From: CAZWRV01 sp964636325
Lineage (GTDB): Bacteria > Verrucomicrobiota > Lentisphaeria > Victivallales > GWF2-50-93
DNA: 47,737 nucleotides
Assembly (NCBI GenBank): GCA_964636325.1
Contig: CAZWRV010000043.1
Span: 1-47,737 of the forward strand
Direction of reading: 5' to 3'
The notes beneath the pieces were generated by a model. The model was not told where the DNA came from, searched no databases, and worked only from the letters and a program-made list of their open reading frames with translations. The position numbers and the translations under genes were made by a program. Below are positions 1 through 8,194 of the stretch, in pieces; the first letter of the stretch is position 1; each line of letters starts with the position of its first letter.

Positions 1-284
1 CAACACCCGCCGACGGGAGCCGCGCCGGAGGCGCGGACCCCGCAGGGGCGCTGTCACAAGCGCATGCGGACAGCGTCCTGGCATCGCCTTTCGGCTTTTT
101 TGTCTTCTCAGACGCCGTTCCCGGGTAATCCCCGGGATTTGTCACCTCGGCGGCGGGCGGGCGAAGCCCTTCAACACCCGCCGACGGGAGCCGCGCCGGA
201 GGCGCGGACCCCGCAGGGGCGCTGTCACAAGCGCATGCGGACAGCGTCCTGGCATCGCCTTTCGGCTTTTTTGTCTTCTCAGAC
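1..284. repeat. 171-bp tandem duplication with disrupted CRISPR repeats (leader-distal end)
   Basis: Positions 1-113 and 172-284 are identical over 113 bases, a tandem duplication with a 171-base period whose left end may lie outside the window. Each copy ends in the last 30 bases of the CRISPR repeat (84-113 and 255-284). The other 7 bases, GTCACAA, lie 24 bases upstream (53-59 and 224-230), so each repeat is either split by a 24-base insertion or truncated by a GC-rich unit that happens to carry GTCACAA. The GC-rich part holds hairpins such as CCGCGCC/GGCGCGG and CCCC/GGGG. In crRNA sense the lost part is the 3' end of the repeat, which supplies the 5' handle, so these copies should not give normal crRNAs. 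This fits the old, decaying end of the array. Confidence 0.8.
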
Positions 285-324
285 CGGCTTAGGCTCGCCG
301 AGGCCTGCAAGTCCGCGGGCCGCG

Positions 325-3300
325 GTCACAATCGCCTTTCGGCTTTTTTGTCTTCTCAGACGACGGAGGGCCCCTTCAAGGCATAAAAAAAACAATGATG
401 GTCACAATCGCCTTTCGGCTTTTTTGTCTTCTCAGACCCCGCGTTAGGGCGGAATATGTTGAAATCCGTCCGGGCGGTCACAATCGCCTTTCGGCTTTTT
501 TGTCTTCTCAGACCCTATCGGGCCTCCTTAGAAGGAGAAAAAAACCTCGCCGAGTCACAATCGCCTTTCGGCTTTTTTGTCTTCTCAGACTATCGGCCTT
601 CCCCAAATGCACCCCCAGGGGCGGGGCGGATGTCACAATCGCCTTTCGGCTTTTTTGTCTTCTCAGACTAACGAAATCCGGCAAAAAATATCAGAATGGC
701 GGGCGGAGTCACAATCGCCTTTCGGCTTTTTTGTCTTCTCAGACTCTAACGAAATCCGGCAAAAAATATCAGAATGGCGGGCGAGTCACAATCGCCTTTC
801 GGCTTTTTTGTCTTCTCAGACAATAAGCGGATGGGCTGATCCTGCAAGCTGGGCCGAAAAGTCACAATCGCCTTTCGGCTTTTTTGTCTTCTCAGACTAT
901 GCGAGGACGATGAAGGCCGGGCAGTGGGCGATGACGTCACAATCGCCTTTCGGCTTTTTTGTCTTCTCAGACAGGGACAAGAAAGACGAAGCCGCCGCCG
1001 CCTCCTCCAAGTCACAATCGCCTTTCGGCTTTTTTGTCTTCTCAGACGGAAAAGTGGGGGGGGAAAGATTTGCTGGCCGTTTGTCGGGTCACAATCGCCT
1101 TTCGGCTTTTTTGTCTTCTCAGACACAAAAACGGCCATCTCAATAGATGTGGAAACTATCGGATTGTCACAATCGCCTTTCGGCTTTTTTGTCTTCTCAG
1201 ACCCGTTGCGGTCCTCAACTGGATAGTTTCGGGTGAGGAGTCACAATCGCCTTTCGGCTTTTTTGTCTTCTCAGACTAAAACCGTAGGTTTTTGGATTTG
1301 CAATAGTTGCGGCCAAGTCACAATCGCCTTTCGGCTTTTTTGTCTTCTCAGACCCGGGCATTGAAGACACATACCCGGCCCTTCCGCTTTACAGGTCACA
1401 ATCGCCTTTCGGCTTTTTTGTCTTCTCAGACATATCTAAGGAGATGTTTAGGCAGTTGCAAGACATTGCGGAGTCACAATCGCCTTTCGGCTTTTTTGTC
1501 TTCTCAGACAGGGAAAAAACTCAAATATTATACCGACGAGTTCATAGAGTCACAATCGCCTTTCGGCTTTTTTGTCTTCTCAGACTCCTGTCCGGGAGAG
1601 GCTCCTTGGCTCCTTTCGTAAGTCACAATCGCCTTTCGGCTTTTTTGTCTTCTCAGACAGGTCGTTATCGGCTTCAAGTGCGGTAGGGAGTGGAGGGTCA
1701 CAATCGCCTTTCGGCTTTTTTGTCTTCTCAGACTGCGCGGCAGCAGCGCAAGGTCGTTTTCAGGTAATCCCGGTCACAATCGCCTTTCGGCTTTTTTGTC
1801 TTCTCAGACAATACAGATGCCGGTAAAGCTCAAAAAAGCACTGGAAGAAGTCACAATCGCCTTTCGGCTTTTTTGTCTTCTCAGACTTTTCAGTCAAGAC
1901 GTTGGCCGCCTACTTGGGCGTGTGTCACAATCGCCTTTCGGCTTTTTTGTCTTCTCAGACTCCATTAAGGACGGAATGAGCGAGATCGGCGACTGGTTTG
2001 AGTCACAATCGCCTTTCGGCTTTTTTGTCTTCTCAGACCCGGCCCTTCCGCTTTACACGGGCGGGTTGAGGGGCCGGTCACAATCGCCTTTCGGCTTTTT
2101 TGTCTTCTCAGACTCTGGGTCGGGGCGATATGCCCCGAGAAGAGGCCGTCCGGTCACAATCGCCTTTCGGCTTTTTTGTCTTCTCAGACCCAATAACACA
2201 GGTAATTATATTTGGCGGGACGTGCCCGGTCACAATCGCCTTTCGGCTTTTTTGTCTTCTCAGACGATAAATAAAGGAGGAAAAATGAAAATGGAAAAAT
2301 GCTAGTCACAATCGCCTTTCGGCTTTTTTGTCTTCTCAGACGACCCGCGATCCTGGAGAAGGAGCCGGAGGTGGACGGCCCTGTCACAATCGCCTTTCGG
2401 CTTTTTTGTCTTCTCAGACTTACGGATGTCGACCATAAGGGCATTCCGTTTGTCAAGGTCACAATCGCCTTTCGGCTTTTTTGTCTTCTCAGACTCAGAC
2501 GTAGCCGAAGAGGCTTACTGCCGGATGTTTTCAGTCACAATCGCCTTTCGGCTTTTTTGTCTTCTCAGACGCCACCAGGCCCAGACGCACATTATGGTTG
2601 GGATCGGGTCACAATCGCCTTTCGGCTTTTTTGTCTTCTCAGACCAAAGGCAATTACAGACAAGGATATAGCCAAGCATATACAGTCACAATCGCCTTTC
2701 GGCTTTTTTGTCTTCTCAGACATACTGCCAATCGCGTTTATTTTGCCTGCTGTATCAAGGGGTCACAATCGCCTTTCGGCTTTTTTGTCTTCTCAGACCG
2801 CGCCTTGACACAATAAAGCCGCTAATATCCTACATGGGTCACAATCGCCTTTCGGCTTTTTTGTCTTCTCAGACTTGCATAAAGGGATTTAACAGCCCTG
2901 ATAGCAAGCAATAGTCACAATCGCCTTTCGGCTTTTTTGTCTTCTCAGACCACGCCGATAAACGGCAATTGTAACAAGCAACATGTTAGTGTCACAATCG
3001 CCTTTCGGCTTTTTTGTCTTCTCAGACGCGGCGCAAGCATATCATACAAGCATTTAAACGCAATGTCACAATCGCCTTTCGGCTTTTTTGTCTTCTCAGA
3101 CTCGGATGCGGTTTTTATCGCGTTTTCGGGGGGCAAGGACTGTCACAATCGCCTTTCGGCTTTTTTGTCTTCTCAGACAGCTGCCCCGGTTGCCAAGGTC
3201 GCCGCCGTCACCGCCCCGTCACAATCGCCTTTCGGCTTTTTTGTCTTCTCAGACAGACCAAGAGGCATGGAGGAGCGGCAGAGGTCTACAAGGTCTTGGT

Positions 3301-3486
3301 CACAATCGCCTTTCGGCTTTTTTGTCTTCTCAGACCCAAGGTCGCCGCCGTCACCGCCCCGGAAGAGCCGGAGGTCACAATCGCCTTTCGGCTTTTTTGT
3401 CTTCTCAGACCTGTTTGAATCGAGCAAGGTAGAGGAAAAGCTCACCCAGGTCACAATCGCCTTTCGGCTTTTTTGTCTTCTCAGAC
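325..3486 (-). CRISPR. Type III-B CRISPR array: 42 repeats, 41 spacers
   Basis: Forty-two copies of a 37-base repeat (plus strand begins GTCACAATCG and ends CTTCTCAGAC) alternate with 41 spacers of 36-44 bases, mostly 38-41. By eye all 42 copies are identical. Transcription is assigned to the minus strand for four reasons: the minus-strand repeat ends in ATTGTGAC, resembling the ATTGAAAC-type 3' end that gives the crRNA 5' handle; the AT-rich leader and cas2 lie to the right; degenerate repeats lie at the left; and spacers read as phage sense sequence on the plus strand. In that sense the repeat can form two small hairpins, GTCT-GAGA-AGAC and GCC-GAAA-GGC, each closed by a GNRA-type loop. Newest spacers should be at the right. 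Confidence 0.98.
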
Positions 3487-3841
3487 ACCGTATAATTTAA
3501 CTCCTTGATTTTGAGGATGCAAGGAATGCATTTCGGCGGGAGTGGGGATTTTTGATTGGTAGAACTTTGACATGCGGTGGGAAACGAGCATTAATATCAT
3601 TTGTAAGTCCTTGATTATGAAGGGATGGGTTGTGTTTCGGCGGGACAGCCCCCATTTTGGGGGGGCAGGCAGTCCCGCCGAAATTCGGCTTGCCCGCCCT
3701 CCAACGTCCAGCGTAAAGTTCCCCAAGTCTGGCTTGGATTTCTCTGCGCCAAACTCCCAACGTCCAGCGTGAAACGTAAGTTTCTTGCGTTCGGGGATCG
3801 CAACCGATTTATGTTCAGGTTCAAACGTCATAAATCAAGAG
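3487..3841 (-). promoter_or_regulatory. CRISPR leader between cas2 and the array
   Basis: This 355-base gene-free stretch separates the cas2 stop codon from the newest repeat and is taken as the leader. It is AT-rich next to the repeat; on the minus strand a TTAAATTATA tract ends five bases before the first repeat. It holds internal repeats: CCAACGTCCAGCGT at 3701-3714 and again at 3757-3770, and an imperfect pair of about 40 bases (3502-3540 and 3608-3646), each running from TCCTTGATT to TTTCGGCGGGA. A TTGACA box at 3567-3572 with an AT-rich hexamer 18-19 bases on could be a plus-strand promoter facing cas2, but this is weak. I could not fix the crRNA promoter. Confidence 0.7.
3635..3683. 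repeat. Long nested inverted repeat in the CRISPR leader
   Basis: A perfect 12-base inverted repeat, TTTCGGCGGGAC at 3635-3646 and its complement at 3672-3683, encloses 25 bases that contain a second hairpin, GCCCCC/GGGGGC around ATTTT. The structure is large for a bacterial leader. It could be a binding site for integration factors, a transcription barrier between cas2 and the array, or the remnant of a small mobile hairpin. There is no T-tract directly after either arm, so a classical terminator is not supported. Confidence 0.75.
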
Positions 3842-4117
3842 TCACAATATATACAGAAGCGGTTTGCCGGGCCTGACGACTGTTCCCATGCTTTCGATCC
3901 TTGTGACGCATGCGCCGCAAATCTTGTATGCGAGGATTCGGTCTTCGTCGGGGTCTATGGTGTCCGACAGCAACTGCCATAGTTTTTGGAAATTTTCTTC
4001 GCTGAGGTCGCACTCGAACACGCTGTATTCGACGCGGATGCCGAAGTCCAGGCAGATTTTGCCAACCTTAATCAGCCTTTTGGGTTCAGTTATGTCGTAT
4101 GCGACGAGGTGGAGCAT
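3842..4117 (-). CDS. cas2: CRISPR-associated endonuclease Cas2
   Basis: Cas2 is the structural partner of Cas1 in the spacer integration complex. The 91-residue product starts MLHLVAYDIT, giving the first beta strand and the conserved aspartate (D8) of the Cas2 ferredoxin-like fold, followed by helix 1 with KVGKICLDFG and the usual VEYSVFEC strand. Length fits the family (about 85-100 residues). An in-frame upstream start at 4264 would add 49 residues without family resemblance and overlap cas1, so the ATG at 4117 is preferred, although its ribosome site is weak. It is the last cas gene before the leader, 124 bases after the cas1 stop. Confidence 0.93.
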   Translation of the reverse strand: MLHLVAYDITEPKRLIKVGKICLDFGIRVEYSVFECDLSEENFQKLWQLLSDTIDPDEDRILAYKICGACVTRIESMGTVVRPGKPLLYIL

Positions 4118-4241
4118 GTTCTTATACTTTTCTTCAGCCGGGTTGTATTCGTTCGACGTAATGCCGATCTTGTATCTGTTGTAGTCGTCAATTTTTTCGG
4201 CGGGAAGATTGACAGATGAAATTTCGGGTGATCCTGAAATT

Positions 4242-5270
4242 TCACGGCATCTGGAAGAACTCATAATCCTCCTTGCCTTCGATAGCCTTTAGGACGCTCA
4301 GCACGGAATCCTGAATTATCTTCCTGAAGTCGGTATGGCTTTCGCCGGGATTCGGCGTGAATTTTCTTGTCATGTGCATCTCATATGAGCGGAAGAATTC
4401 GGTTTTGGCGTCGGTCTTGAGGTATGTTCCGCCGTCCTCAGAGCAGAATTCGAAATGGTCCTGTCCGAGCACTTTGTGGTTGAGGAGGTGGAGAGTGAGA
4501 AGGTCGCAGACGGGGGCGCGGAGAGGTTCCATAAGGTCGAGAGGGAGGGACGGAGTTCCGTTGGAGACAGCGTGAAGGAAGCCGATGCACGGGTCGAGGC
4601 CGTGCGAGCGGACGGCCGCGTCGACTTCGCCGAGGACGATGGTGTAAGTCCAGGATAGGAGGGCGTTCGCTGCGTCGCGGGGCGGCCGCTTCGAGCGCTC
4701 CTTGAACGGGACGTCCTCGGGGAAGAATGCGCCGAGTCTGGCGAAGTAGAGGGCGGCGGCCATGCCTTCATAGCCGCGGAGCTCGTCGAGGGATTCCGTC
4801 CGCTGAGACAGCTCGGCCATGTTCCTGAGCTTCTCGGACGTTTCAATCTGCTCCTTGTGCTCGGACTGGCTGCGGTTGGCCGAGAGCCGCTGGAGAACCC
4901 TCCGGGAATTGCGGATTTTGGCATGGACTATCTTCTTGGCGATTTTCAGCGCCAGGGGGCGGTCCTCGGCGATCTTGTATTGGCGGATTCTGCGCTCGGC
5001 GTTCATGTTGTTGTCCGGCGAGAGCGCGCCGATCCACCGTCCGTGGGATGTCAGGAAATACACCGGGATGCCCTTGAACATAAGCTGCTGCATGACCGGG
5101 GTCGAGAGGTCGGCCCTGCCGTTCACGACGACGCGGTCTATGTCGAAGAGAGGAACCCGCATCCGGACGAACTCGTTCGGGCGTCCGCCCTCGACGCGTT
5201 TTACCACTTCAAGGTGGCGGGATTCGAGGTGGACGCTGACCGTGTCGCTTGCAAGGATCAGGCTCGGCAT
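4242..5270 (-). CDS. cas1: CRISPR-associated endonuclease Cas1
   Basis: Cas1 is the integrase that inserts new spacers at the leader-repeat junction. The 342-residue protein has the N-terminal beta domain (about 1-90, including MFKGIPVYFL and the following glycine-rich turn) and the helical catalytic domain. The metal ligands fit E168 in RGYEG, H233 in FLHAVSNGTPS and E248 in DLMEPLRAP, the typical Cas1 motifs with expected spacing. No reverse transcriptase or other domain is fused. An AAGGGA-like ribosome site precedes the ATG at 5270. A 273-base gap upstream separates it from the effector genes, so it may have its own promoter; I see no clear one there. Confidence 0.97.
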   Translation of the reverse strand: MPSLILASDTVSVHLESRHLEVVKRVEGGRPNEFVRMRVPLFDIDRVVVNGRADLSTPVMQQLMFKGIPVYFLTSHGRWIGALSPDNNMNAERRIRQYKIAEDRPLALKIAKKIVHAKIRNSRRVLQRLSANRSQSEHKEQIETSEKLRNMAELSQRTESLDELRGYEGMAAALYFARLGAFFPEDVPFKERSKRPPRDAANALLSWTYTIVLGEVDAAVRSHGLDPCIGFLHAVSNGTPSLPLDLMEPLRAPVCDLLTLHLLNHKVLGQDHFEFCSEDGGTYLKTDAKTEFFRSYEMHMTRKFTPNPGESHTDFRKIIQDSVLSVLKAIEGKEDYEFFQMP

Positions 5271-5436
5271 AGTATTTGTCCCTTCCTATTCATATGTTTC
5301 ACATGCAGCCATCCAAGAGTCTGCGTGGGCTCACGGCTATTCCTGGCATAAACAGGCCTATTCGTCCGTCGGAACAGCTATCTCCTTTTTATTAAGGAAC
5401 AAGCTATATGGAATTCCGACGGGATTCCATTTTATG

Positions 5437-5452
5437 GACGTCAGAAGACGTC
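5437..5452. promoter_or_regulatory. GACGTC-N4-GACGTC repeat upstream of cas1
   Basis: Two copies of the palindrome GACGTC are separated by four bases (AGAA) in the 273-base gap between the Cas02710-like gene and cas1. The same arrangement, with a different four-base spacer, occurs at 15827-15842 at the head of the cas operon. Two dyads on a 10-base period, about one helical turn, look like a protein-binding site. The role is inference; no regulator is identified, although the NE0113-family gene with a winged-helix-like tail is a candidate. Confidence 0.4.
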
Positions 5453-5543
5453 GGCGGGACGTGCGGTGAAGCCGCAGAGAGTTATTATCGCAAGTATCTG
5501 GACAACAGTATATTGCGCATAATGGAGTGGCGGGACTAAGTTC

Positions 5544-6803
5544 CTACAGGCGATCGTCCCCGGCCATTTTCGGGAAAGAAGGAAGGGACGTTGTCTCGAC
5601 GGATAGTATTTTCAAGGCGTCGTCGAAGAGGGCGTCGAACTTCGGCTTGTCCATGCTTTGGAATCCGTGCCCCAGGATGGAATGGTTGCGCCCGGTCATG
5701 TGCGCGTTCACCTTGGGCAGCTGTGCGAAGCGCCGCCCGTATGTGTCGCCCAGATGGAGCAGGACTTCATACGAGGCGAGCGCGCCGAATTTGAGGGTTC
5801 CGTCTCCGCCCGAGTATTTTCTCGTGAAATCCTCCCTGAGCTTTTCCGGGAGCTGTTCCGGGGCGCATTTGGCGTTGTTTATACCATAGGCCGACTCCAG
5901 CTGGAGCTTTGCGATCTTCTCGATTGCGGCATACGTCCTTGCCGTCGCATCCTCGTATTTCATCTCCAGTTCCGCCCTGCGCAGGGCGTTGGCCAGCAGG
6001 TCGAGGATCATAGGCCAGGAAAGCTTTCCGGGAGTGATGCTCTTCAGGAACTGGAAGCTGGACTCGGCGGCCGCGGCGAAGGGCTTCATGTCCGGGAGGC
6101 AGAAGCAGTGTGATTCGGATATGTCCTTCAGGCTTGGCAGATTTTTTGAAAACAACGAGAGCGCCTTGGCGTGGTTGAAGACGTCCCACTGGGAAAATCC
6201 TCCGACGATGGACTGCAGGACGGCCAGCACCCTGCCTTCCCTTTGGGCGGTCACCTTGGCGCATATTCCGGCGAGCGTCTCCGCCGATCTGGCATATTGG
6301 CCGCAGTCAAAGAGTCTGAGCGCGACTTGAATCTCGTAATATGCCAGCCTGTTCCAGGGATTCTGCAGGGTGACATGCTTCTCCGCTCCGGCGACGACGG
6401 CGCCCAGTCCGTTTTTCGTCCTGTCGGTGCCGCCGACGTAGTTGAACTGGCAGGGAAACCTGGAGGAGGCCCAGACGACGGCGGCGCTCATGGTCTTAGT
6501 CCCTCCGGTGTAGTCCACGACGTCAGGCCATGGGGTGTCCGAGCCGAGCTTCCGCATGGCCTTCGGGACTTCGTTGAGGAGGGCCTCTGTGCTCGCGCCA
6601 ATGTCCTGTTCGTCGGGCGTGACCACGAATTCGGGGTCTATCATTTTACCGAAGGCTTCAAGAGCCGCAGGCAGGATCTTCTCTATGACTTGAGATCTCG
6701 ATGTCCTCGAGACGAAGAAGATGACCGCATCGGGAAGATGCGCCTTGATCGAGCTGATTAGCGGAGCTTCGGCGCCGCCTACGCTGATGAGCATGGTCTT
6801 CAT
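5544..6803 (-). CDS. Cas02710/Csm6-like CARF-HEPN ribonuclease
   Basis: This is a predicted cyclic-oligoadenylate-activated RNase acting with the type III complex. The N-terminal CARF domain (about 1-145) opens with MKTMLISVGG and has the ligand-binding signature DYTGGTKTMS (97-106). The C-terminal helical region ends in GRNHSILGHG (371-380), matching the R-x4-6-H motif of HEPN RNases with R372 and H379. This architecture matches the TIGR02710 (Cas02710) family. The protein has 419 residues and no membrane segment. Its start overlaps the stop of the upstream CARF gene by four bases (6800-6803), so the two are probably translated together. Family assignment is confident from motifs; the RNase activity is inferred. 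Confidence 0.85.
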   Translation of the reverse strand: MKTMLISVGGAEAPLISSIKAHLPDAVIFFVSRTSRSQVIEKILPAALEAFGKMIDPEFVVTPDEQDIGASTEALLNEVPKAMRKLGSDTPWPDVVDYTGGTKTMSAAVVWASSRFPCQFNYVGGTDRTKNGLGAVVAGAEKHVTLQNPWNRLAYYEIQVALRLFDCGQYARSAETLAGICAKVTAQREGRVLAVLQSIVGGFSQWDVFNHAKALSLFSKNLPSLKDISESHCFCLPDMKPFAAAAESSFQFLKSITPGKLSWPMILDLLANALRRAELEMKYEDATARTYAAIEKIAKLQLESAYGINNAKCAPEQLPEKLREDFTRKYSGGDGTLKFGALASYEVLLHLGDTYGRRFAQLPKVNAHMTGRNHSILGHGFQSMDKPKFDALFDDALKILSVETTSLPSFPKMAGDDRL

Positions 6804-8035
6804 GTTTTGGAGAATGCCTTCACTGGGTCTTTTATGTCCTGATGCTGGAGAATCTTCACGCCAAGCTCATATGCCCGCTTGTAAAGATTTTCGGCAGTCC
6901 GTCCGTGTATGGGCAGATACACCGCCAGGAATTTTCTGGCGAAGCGTCCGCCGATGTTCTTTGCCCTGTTGTCGAGTTCATCAAGCTGGCCGAGCAGGCG
7001 CGCCCTATTGCCGCCCCGCTTGCAGGATATATAAACGGCCTGCACGCCTTGGACGGCCACCACGTCCTCCTCCTTGTCGGGGCCAGAATATTTCGCGCCC
7101 ACATTGACCGACCATCTTATGTCTCGGAAGATTCCGCTCTGGGAAACGGCCGCCGCCACAGCGACCTCCCACCATCCCCCTGAAAGGAATGACAGAATGG
7201 ACTGGGCAGGGGCCACCGCCCTCGAATATTCTGCGAAGGAGAAGTCGGAAGGCAGGTTTTCTACGCCTCCGCTTAGGCGGCGCGGCAGATAGAATCTGCC
7301 GTCGTCCCGCCGCTCAAGCATATTGAGCCCCGACAGCGGATCTGCTACTTCTGGAGGTATGTCCAAGGGTATTTTCCAAAGCTTGAGCCAATCACTGGGG
7401 GTACGCGGTTCCTTTCCGTTTGCCATCAGTCCTCCGGCGCCGAAGACGGATTCCCAGCATCTTTTTTCGTCGTCCGGATTGCCTAGCAAATGCTGTGCGA
7501 CCGGCACGTAAGGCTTCCAGTCCTTTCCGCCGGTTACGCGCTGGGAACCGTTTGCAACCGCGATCGAATTGACGTTCAAGGATCGGCTAAGAGGACTAAA
7601 TGAGTAGTCATTGGCCAGGATGCCGGCAAGGCCGGAGGCCGTTCCGCCGTCGATGAAATGAAGATGCTCGGTGTCCACATACAGGGAGCAGACCTTGCAT
7701 TCCTGCGCCGCCTGGTGCGCGCCGATGGACATGAGCTTTGTGCCGCCGGTGAAGTTTACGACGGGGTGCAGCCCCGAGGAAAGGGCCTCGCCTATGGCCG
7801 CTTTCACCGCCAGGGAGGCGCTCCTTATGCCCGGCATTTCATCGAGGCCGATTTCCTTCTTGGCGACACTGATCCCTGACTGCCTCGCCCCTTCGATTAT
7901 CCAGTCCGACCGCCGTCTGGTCTTTTCGGTGGAAAGATGGAAGACCGTTGGCGGCCTCAGCGCCAGGATCGGCAGGAGGTTCTGCATCGTCTCCTCGCTT
8001 ATGAGCTGTATGAGGCAGATATCCCTGCAATTCAT
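6800..8035 (-). CDS. Card1/Can2-like CARF nuclease (DUF1887 type)
   Basis: This is a predicted cyclic-tetra-adenylate-activated nuclease. The N-terminal CARF domain begins CLIQLISEETMQNLLP, like other Card1/Can2 proteins, with the ligand signature NFTGGTKLMS (94-103). The C-terminal third carries PD-(D/E)XK features in order: E290 in GGWWE, the acidic cluster E322-E323-D324, and K339 in YISCKRG. Known Card1 and Can2 proteins cut single-stranded DNA and/or RNA when activated. Length (411) fits the family. It lies 159 bases after cmr1 and overlaps the Cas02710-like gene by four bases. The ATG at 8035 is chosen because the next in-frame ATG would remove the first CARF strand. Confidence 0.85.
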   Translation of the reverse strand: MNCRDICLIQLISEETMQNLLPILALRPPTVFHLSTEKTRRRSDWIIEGARQSGISVAKKEIGLDEMPGIRSASLAVKAAIGEALSSGLHPVVNFTGGTKLMSIGAHQAAQECKVCSLYVDTEHLHFIDGGTASGLAGILANDYSFSPLSRSLNVNSIAVANGSQRVTGGKDWKPYVPVAQHLLGNPDDEKRCWESVFGAGGLMANGKEPRTPSDWLKLWKIPLDIPPEVADPLSGLNMLERRDDGRFYLPRRLSGGVENLPSDFSFAEYSRAVAPAQSILSFLSGGWWEVAVAAAVSQSGIFRDIRWSVNVGAKYSGPDKEEDVVAVQGVQAVYISCKRGGNRARLLGQLDELDNRAKNIGGRFARKFLAVYLPIHGRTAENLYKRAYELGVKILQHQDIKDPVKAFSKT

Positions 8036-8194
8036 TCCTGCGTCCTATCTTCTTACATATCGTCGGAACGGCGATACTGTCGGGATTTCTTCTTGCCTAG
8101 AAAATTCGTTTGACCTGATATCGGTCGAAATTTTCATCGGTGCTGATTATTGGAATGCCTTCAGACAAGGCGGAGTCCCTGCCCTTGGCGATTT

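Noticed and set aside
64..3454. Many open frames on both strands across the repeat region
   Set aside because: They are read-through of the CRISPR repeat, which is open in all three plus frames; translations just repeat the same segment between spacers.
325..3486. Array transcription on the plus strand
   Set aside because: The plus-strand repeat end does not resemble a crRNA handle, degenerate repeats would then sit at the leader end, and the leader-like stretch lies next to cas2 on the right.
3497..3831. Open frames in the leader, up to 116 residues
   Set aside because: Compositions are repeat-driven, the frames overlap on both strands, and no family is recognisable; the leader role explains the region.
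4118..4264. Longer Cas2 with 49 extra N-terminal residues
   Set aside because: The extension overlaps cas1 and has no Cas2 features; the family start MLHLVAYD begins at 4117.
4819..5469. 216-residue plus-strand open frame across cas1 and its upstream gap
   Set aside because: It is antisense to cas1 for most of its length and shows no domain or start signal.
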